A stretch of DNA of 64,000 nt from NCBI RefSeq assembly GCF_001854805.1, contig NZ_MBLO01000220.1:98832-162831 (forward strand), written 5' to 3'. Made by a program: the position numbers and the translations under genes. The notes under the pieces were generated by a model, which worked only from the letters and a program-made list of their open reading frames with translations, did no database searches and was not told where the DNA came from. Positions 60,501 to 64,000 of this stretch are shown here, in pieces (the stretch's first letter is position 1; the number at the start of each line of letters is the position of its first letter). The DNA is from Pseudofrankia coriaricola. Its GTDB lineage: Bacteria; Actinomycetota; Actinomycetes; Frankiales; Frankiaceae.

Positions 60501-61503
60501 CGTCGCGGATCTCGCCGCCGACGCCGGTCGCCGAGCCGGGGCCGGGGGCGATCGCGGTGGGGTGGTTATGCGTCTCGACCTTCACGAGAATGTGCGCGGA
60601 TTCCTCGTGCCGCCGGTACTCGTGCGTCTCGGGGTCGGGGAAGAACCAGGGGGCGACGGCGCCGCGCAGCACGGCGGAGTTGTCGGAGTAAGCCGACAGC
60701 ACGTTCTCGCCGGACTTCTCATGCGTGTTCTTGATCATCGAGAAGAGGCTCTTCGGGCGCGGCTCGCCGTCGATCACCCAGCTCGCGTTGAAGACCTTGT
60801 GCCGGCAGTGCTCACTGTTGACCTGCGCGAACATCATCAGCTCGACGTCGGTCGGGTTGCGCCCGAGCCGGCGGTACTGCTCGGCGAGGTAGGCCATGTC
60901 TCCCGGGGCAAGCGCGAGGCCGAACGCCCGGTTCGCCTCCTCGAGCGCGGCGAGGCCCGCGCCGAGCAGGTCGACCTCGGTCTGCGGCCGGGGCCGCCCC
61001 GCGGCGAACAGCGCGCCGGCGGCCTCGAGGGAGCCCGCCACGATCTCGGTCATCCGGTCGTGCAGCAGCGGCGCGACGGCCTTCTCGTCGAGCGAGCCGG
61101 GACCGTACAGGTAGTAGACGGTGCCCCGCTCGACCCGGCGGACCGCCGCGAGCCCCGCGGCGGCGGCGATGTCCGACGCCTTCGACGACCATGTCGAGAT
61201 CGTCCCGAGGCGAGGCAGCACGACCAGGGCCCGGGCCGCCCCGGCACGCTCACCCGTGAACGGCTCGCCGTAGGTGAGCAGACCCCGCAGCCGCGTCTCG
61301 TCCTCGGCCGTGAGCCCGTCCGCGCCAGCGACCCCGTCAGCGCCGCCAGCCGCTTCGACACCGTCGGCCGAGCCGGCAAGGTCCACGAAGTGGACGTACT
61401 CCGCGGCCACGTCCGTGACGGCCGGCTCGACCGCGCGCAGCCGGGCCAGCAGCCGCCGCCGGCCCGGGCCGGTGAGCGCCGCGATGTCTGCGTAGGTCTT
61501 CAT
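57592..61503 (-). CDS. purL: Phosphoribosylformylglycinamidine synthase, long single-chain type
   Basis: A 1303-aa protein from ATG 61503. It converts FGAR to FGAM with ATP and glutamine in purine synthesis. The PurS-like N-terminal part contains an inserted Gly/Ala/Asp-rich stretch (about residues 43-68). The two AIRS-like halves follow: NSEHCRHKVFNASW, KVETHNHPTAIAPGPGSATG, AAGYNNEFGRPNLVGYFR, SIHDVGAGGWSNALPELV, and later PVGKDSTSMRT and HDRSDGGLLTTLTEMALAG. The C-terminal glutaminase has Cys1144 in GICNGCQ and His1262/Glu1264 in PHPERAF. This fused form is the Gram-negative/eukaryotic architecture; Gram-positive bacteria normally use separate PurS, PurQ and short PurL. Confidence 0.95.
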   Translation of the reverse strand: MKTYADIAALTGPGRRRLLARLRAVEPAVTDVAAEYVHFVDLAGSADGVEAAGGADGVAGADGLTAEDETRLRGLLTYGEPFTGERAGAARALVVLPRLGTISTWSSKASDIAAAAGLAAVRRVERGTVYYLYGPGSLDEKAVAPLLHDRMTEIVAGSLEAAGALFAAGRPRPQTEVDLLGAGLAALEEANRAFGLALAPGDMAYLAEQYRRLGRNPTDVELMMFAQVNSEHCRHKVFNASWVIDGEPRPKSLFSMIKNTHEKSGENVLSAYSDNSAVLRGAVAPWFFPDPETHEYRRHEESAHILVKVETHNHPTAIAPGPGSATGVGGEIRDEGATGRGATPKMGLAGYTVSNLRIPGEELPWEGPERRPGRISSPLEIMIEAPLGAAGYNNEFGRPNLVGYFRAYETDGGPGGRWGYHKPIMIAGGIGNVRDALVRKDRLAPGDLVVVLGGPAMLIGLGGGAASSMQTGAGDEDLDFASVQRGNAEMQRRAQEVINACWARGDANPIVSIHDVGAGGWSNALPELVHDAGRGAVFELRDLPNADAGMSSLEIWCNEAQERYVLGIAAADLDTFRELCERERCPFAVVGTVTDEPRLIVGDQQFDCAPVDVPMSLLFGEASRQTREAHSRPVAAAPFDETGIDVAEAVDRVLRVPAVGSKKFLITIGDRTVGGHTVRDQLVGPWQVPVSDVAVTASAYGSRVGEALAMGERTPLATVSAPAAARMAVGEAVTNLAGAAVADLSDVALSANWMAAVQVDDQQAALFDAVHALGEEFCPALGVPIPVGKDSTSMRTVWSDGGGEAAVTSPVSLIVTAAAPVADVSRVLTPALARDEASSLVFVDLSAGQARLGGSALALAYGRAGDAAVVPDADAARLRAFFAATRPLVHDPAILAYHDRSDGGLLTTLTEMALAGRAGVDVDLAALPGTLLGKLFSEELGAVLQVADAAVGRVVAGLAAAVGAGNVHVIGGVTRRQRVVLRDGGAVVLDRGRAELERTWATTSYLIQRLRDNPDAADQEFDAILDDDDPGISERFTFTLARQAHPSRPRVAVVRDEGVNGQVEMAAAFDAAGFDAFDVHMTDLLAGRVTLDGFSVLAACGGFSYGDVLGAGAGWAKSILAHAELAAAFRAFFHRPDTLTLGICNGCQMVASLGSLIPGATGWPALLPNASERFEARVSSVLIEDSPSVLLAGMAGSVLAVPVAHAEGRMEFGPSGPGAVVARYVDNHGKPTQDYPANPNGTAGAVAALTSDDGRVTLMMPHPERAFLTQQRSWLPVGAGAAGGDGEHGPWLRLFQNARAWLG

Positions 61504-61883
61504 ATCCGCCGTTCGTCGAGGGTCGCCGGCCTGTGTGCCCAGCCTGTGCCGGCCAGACCTTGCTTGCCCGAACTGTGCCTGCCCAGGCTGTGCCTGCCCA
61601 GGCTGTGCCTGCCCGAACTGCCTGCCCGAACTGCCTGCCCGAACTGTGCCTGCCCGAACTGTGCCTGCCCGAACTGTGCCGGTCTGCCGCCCGCGGCGTC
61701 GCGGAGGACCCCGCGGCCGACCATCCTACCCAGCGACCTCCGAGCCATCTCCTCCTTGATCCACGGCGCTGACGGCGGGTGGGCACCCAGGCTGGCCACG
61801 CCCTGCGGGCTGCCCGACGACATATCGCCGCGAACCGCGCCCGGTCGATGAGCATGTAGTCCCCCGAGATGGTTGCGGACCGG
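61504..61883. other. Region between the FHA gene and purL
   Basis: No gene that I support; frames remain open through the tandem array because its 15-bp period avoids stops. Besides the repeats (61563-61679) I see no terminator or riboswitch. Confidence 0.4.
61563..61679 (-). repeat. Eight tandem copies of a 13-16 bp unit upstream of purL
   Basis: Units based on CTGCCCGAACTGTGC run head to tail from 61563 to 61679: one of 16 bp, two of 15 bp with AGG for GAA, two shortened to 13 bp (TG lost), then three perfect 15-bp units. The array ends about 60 nt upstream of the purL start. Confidence 0.9.
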
Positions 61884-62534
61884 TCAGCGGGACCGGCCAG
61901 GCCGGCGGCGCGCGCGGCCGGGCCCGGGCTCGAGACGGCATAGGAGCAGACCCGGCACGGTCAAGGCGGCCAGCTCCCCGGGCGAGACGGCGCCGGGGTC
62001 GAGGCGGACGGGAGAGGCAACGCTCGACGCCCGCGGCACCGGCGGCACCGGCGGCCGAGCGGCGGCTGGCAGGGCGAGCGGAGTCACGACGATCTCGGGT
62101 CCGTCGGCCGCGCCGAGCCGCAACCGGCACTCCGCGCGGATCTCGACCCGGCGCACCCGCTCGCCCGCGTGCCAGGTCCCGTTGCGGCTGACGTCCACGG
62201 CGGTCCAGCCCTCGTTCGACGCAACGAGCCTCAGGTGACGGCGCGAGACCTGGCCGCCGGGCACGCGCAGGTCGCACTCCGCGCCGCGGCCGACGACCAG
62301 GGTCCGCCCCGGCGGCATGGAGACACTGTCGGCCTCACCGCGCGCGTCCCAGCCGGCGGTGTTCCAGCCGAGGCGGACAGCCACGCCCCCGGCTACGTCG
62401 CCCCCGGCCACGTCACCGCGGGCTGCGTCACCGCGGGCTGCGTCACCGCGCGCGGCGGGGGCCGCGCGCCCACCGGGCCCCGGGTGGCCGGCGGCGCCGT
62501 TCGTAGGGCCAGACGGCGCCAAACGCCCCCTCAT
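61884..62534 (-). CDS. FHA-domain protein related to the exporter FHA1 domains
   Basis: A 216-aa protein. The frame opens at 62756, but GGAGGGAGGA just before ATG 62534 fixes the start. The N-terminus is low complexity with GDAARGDAARGDVAGGDVAG repeats. One FHA domain (about residues 65-140) has TLVVGRGAECDL, GQVSRRHLRLV and SRNGTWHAGERVRRVEI, very like the first FHA domains of both ABC exporters in this window. The C-terminus is Pro/Val-rich, then Arg-rich. No ATPase or membrane part. It would bind phosphothreonine proteins and could be a cytosolic adaptor for the same kinase network. Confidence 0.82.
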   Translation of the reverse strand: MRGRLAPSGPTNGAAGHPGPGGRAAPAARGDAARGDAARGDVAGGDVAGGVAVRLGWNTAGWDARGEADSVSMPPGRTLVVGRGAECDLRVPGGQVSRRHLRLVASNEGWTAVDVSRNGTWHAGERVRRVEIRAECRLRLGAADGPEIVVTPLALPAAARPPVPPVPRASSVASPVRLDPGAVSPGELAALTVPGLLLCRLEPGPGRARRRPGRSR

Positions 62535-62941
62535 GCGTCCTCCCTCCGCGCTGGCGAGGTCCGGTGGCCTCCGGTAACCGGACCCGGACGGCATGCTCGG
62601 ACGAGCTGGACCTCGGCCGATCACGATGGTAGGAAGACGAAAGCCCGCCGAGGACGGCGCCGACCACGGGGATTCAGGGTCCGGTATTTCCACGGGCACA
62701 CCGTCGGCCACGGGCATTGCACGCCCCGGAACGCCCCCGTCCACTGGCGGAAACATCTCGCGGGGACCCGCCCGCGCGCATACCGTGTATTCCAGGGTGA
62801 GGGTTGACGGTGGCTCCGTGGCGGCATTTGTCGTGCCGGCGCCGCCGTGCGGCGTGTCTCGGGCCGCGGCGTTCTAGAAACATCGCGGTCACGACCGGCG
62901 GCCGTCGGGTTCGCGCGGCGTGAGAAGGCGGGCGGCGCTCG
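62535..62941. other. Divergent intergenic region
   Basis: About 400 bp between the FHA gene and the last regulator. TTGACG at about 62803-62808 could be a -35 element for the plus-strand gene; no matching -10, gene or repeat is clear. Confidence 0.3.
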
Positions 62942-64000
62942 GTGGACGACTTCGTGGGGCGCGAGGCGGAGCTGGCATTTCTCGCGGGCGAGCTGGCTCG
63001 GGCCCGCCCCGGCCGGCTGCGGGTGGTGATGGTGGAGGGCGAGCCCGGGGCCGGCAAGACCGCCCTGGTCCGACGCTTCCTCGACGGCCTGGGCGACGGC
63101 GCCGACACAGACCCGCGGGTGCTCCACGCCAGCGGCGACGAAGCCGAGCAGTCGGTGCCGCTGGGAGTGGTGGGGCAGCTCGTCGCGGGGCTCACCGACG
63201 AGGCGCCGCCGCCGCTGGACCAGCTGGCACGGGCGGGCACCGACACGGCCGACCCCATGCGGGTCGGCAGCGCGTTGGTGTCGCTGGTCGGCCGATGGGG
63301 CGCGGCCGGGCGGCTCACGGTCGTCGTGGTCGATGATGTCCCGTGGGCGGACACCCCGTCGCAGCAGGTGCTGGCGTTCGCGCTGCGGCGGCTGCGCGCG
63401 GACCCGGTGCTGTGCCTGTGCACGGTTCCCACCGGCGTGGCGGCAGTGATGTCGGACAGCCTGCGCAGGCTGTCCGCCGAAGCCGGCCGGCGGCTGCGCC
63501 TGGCGGGGCTGCCGGTCGAGGCGATCCGGGCGCTCGCCGCGGCGGTGGGGGCCGGCCCGATCTCGGCCAGGCTGGCCGAGCGGGTGCACGACCTCACCGG
63601 CGGCAACCCACTGCACGCCCGGACGCTGATCGAGGAACTGCCGGCGGAGGCGCTCGCCGGCCACGGCGACCGGTTGCCCGCGCCGCGCTCCTTCGGCCTG
63701 GTGGTGCTGGGACGGCTCGCCGGCTGCCCGCCAGAGACACAGCGCCTGGTCGTCGCCGCGGCGGTGCTGGGCCGTTCCTGCCAGCTCGCCGACGCGGCCC
63801 GCCTGGGCGAGGTCGACGACCCGCTGACGGCCCTGGAGCCAGCGGTCGTCGCCGGTCTGCTGACCGAGCTGCCCGACGGCGCGGGCACGCGGGTCACGTT
63901 CGGGCACCCGCTGGTCCGTGCGGCGATCTACCACGACCTCGGGCCGGCGCGGCGCGGCGCGATGCACCGCGAGGCCGCGCGGGTCGTCGAGGATCCCCCG
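62942..64000 (+). CDS. LuxR-type ATPase (LAL) regulator, 3' end outside window
   Basis: The frame is open from GTG 62942 to the window edge (353 codons). It begins VDDFVGREAELAFLAGELAR, the usual start of LAL regulators, with Walker A EGEPGAGKTALV (about residues 31-42) and Walker B-like TVVVVDDVPWADTPS (about 125-139). It continues with HDLTGGNPLHARTLIEEL and FGHPLVRAAIYHDL, the ATPase lid segments. The tetratricopeptide and helix-turn-helix parts lie beyond the end. It is only distantly similar to the two other LAL proteins here. The start has no strong ribosome-binding site. Confidence 0.85.
   Translation, partial: MDDFVGREAELAFLAGELARARPGRLRVVMVEGEPGAGKTALVRRFLDGLGDGADTDPRVLHASGDEAEQSVPLGVVGQLVAGLTDEAPPPLDQLARAGTDTADPMRVGSALVSLVGRWGAAGRLTVVVVDDVPWADTPSQQVLAFALRRLRADPVLCLCTVPTGVAAVMSDSLRRLSAEAGRRLRLAGLPVEAIRALAAAVGAGPISARLAERVHDLTGGNPLHARTLIEELPAEALAGHGDRLPAPRSFGLVVLGRLAGCPPETQRLVVAAAVLGRSCQLADAARLGEVDDPLTALEPAVVAGLLTELPDGAGTRVTFGHPLVRAAIYHDLGPARRGAMHREAARVVEDPP

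Noticed and set aside
61563..61679. CRISPR array
   Set aside because: Units are contiguous 13-16 bp copies with no spacers and no cas genes, so this is a simple tandem repeat.
61533..61772. A Cys-rich small protein encoded by the tandem array (CPNCACPNC-like)
   Set aside because: The frame exists only because the 15-bp unit lacks stops; no ribosome-binding site, and the 13-bp units shift the frame relative to any ancestral periodic protein.
62535..62756. Longer FHA protein starting at 62756
   Set aside because: A very strong ribosome-binding site sits directly before ATG 62534 and the upstream residues have no domain.
1..64000. tRNA, rRNA or known riboswitch
   Set aside because: I looked for tRNA-like cloverleaf arms, rRNA signatures and common riboswitch cores and found none that I could support; a covariance-model search would be decisive.

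Overview
The window is very GC-rich actinobacterial chromosome. Codons end overwhelmingly in G or C, GTG and TTG starts are common, and neighbouring genes often overlap at ATGA, GTGA or TTGA. The mix of many F420-type (LLM) oxidoreductases, acyl-CoA enzymes, a P450, many substrate-binding lipoproteins and FHA/ABC exporters suggests a large-genome soil actinomycete. A Frankia or Pseudofrankia relative is my best guess; this is inferred from gene content only.

Layout. 0-4.4 kb: the 3' part of a substrate-binding protein gene, a small unknown gene, a TetR regulator and a second substrate-binding lipoprotein. 4.5-7.8 kb: an alpha/beta-hydrolase remnant, LLM oxidoreductase plus SnoaL-like protein, SDR and a convergent MarR regulator. 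8.2-11.2 kb: an ECF-type sigma factor followed by two related one-TM proteins with predicted extracytoplasmic propellers. 11.4-16.5 kb (minus strand): a substrate-binding lipoprotein, then a coupled acyl-CoA carboxyltransferase, LLM and crotonase operon. 16.5-18.4 kb: SDR remnant, VapBC-type toxin-antitoxin pair and TetR. 18.8-24.3 kb: P450, DUF35, SCP2-type thiolase, amidohydrolase and CaiB CoA-transferase. 24.6-29.5 kb: substrate-binding lipoprotein, then LLM, a 53-aa protein, a substrate-binding-fold protein with no signal peptide, and a zinc alcohol dehydrogenase. These regions look like catabolism of a lipophilic carbon source such as a steroid, terpenoid or aromatic acid through CoA thioesters. 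The actual substrate cannot be read from sequence.

29.7-39.9 kb holds two paralogous FHA-FHA-ABC exporters (Rv1747 type) flanking a proline-rich one-TM protein, a soluble hybrid histidine kinase and a crotonase. The two exporters share a 265-bp identical block, which looks like gene conversion. 40.1-46.5 kb: a MerR regulator, a gluconate kinase/permease pair and a PAS-GAF-SpoIIE phosphatase. 46.5-50.1 kb: a His-rich polytopic membrane protein and a frameshifted LuxR-type ATPase regulator. 50.2-55.1 kb: a lipoprotein, a VOC protein with a mini-ORF ending in Cys-Cys over its start, and a divergent, tightly coupled operon of a 66-aa protein, a divergent GshB-like ATP-grasp ligase, a MAPEG protein and an MFS transporter. 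55.2-57.6 kb: a LuxR-type regulator paralogous to the broken one but lacking part of its ATPase region. 57.6-64 kb: a long one-chain PurL with a tandem-repeat upstream region, an orphan FHA protein, and the start of a third LuxR-type ATPase.

The strongest candidate for something undescribed is the 51.4-55.1 kb thiol/ATP-grasp locus. Next are the converted FHA-ABC pair, the cytosolic binding-protein operon at 26-28.4 kb, and the reciprocal deletions in the two LuxR-type regulators.
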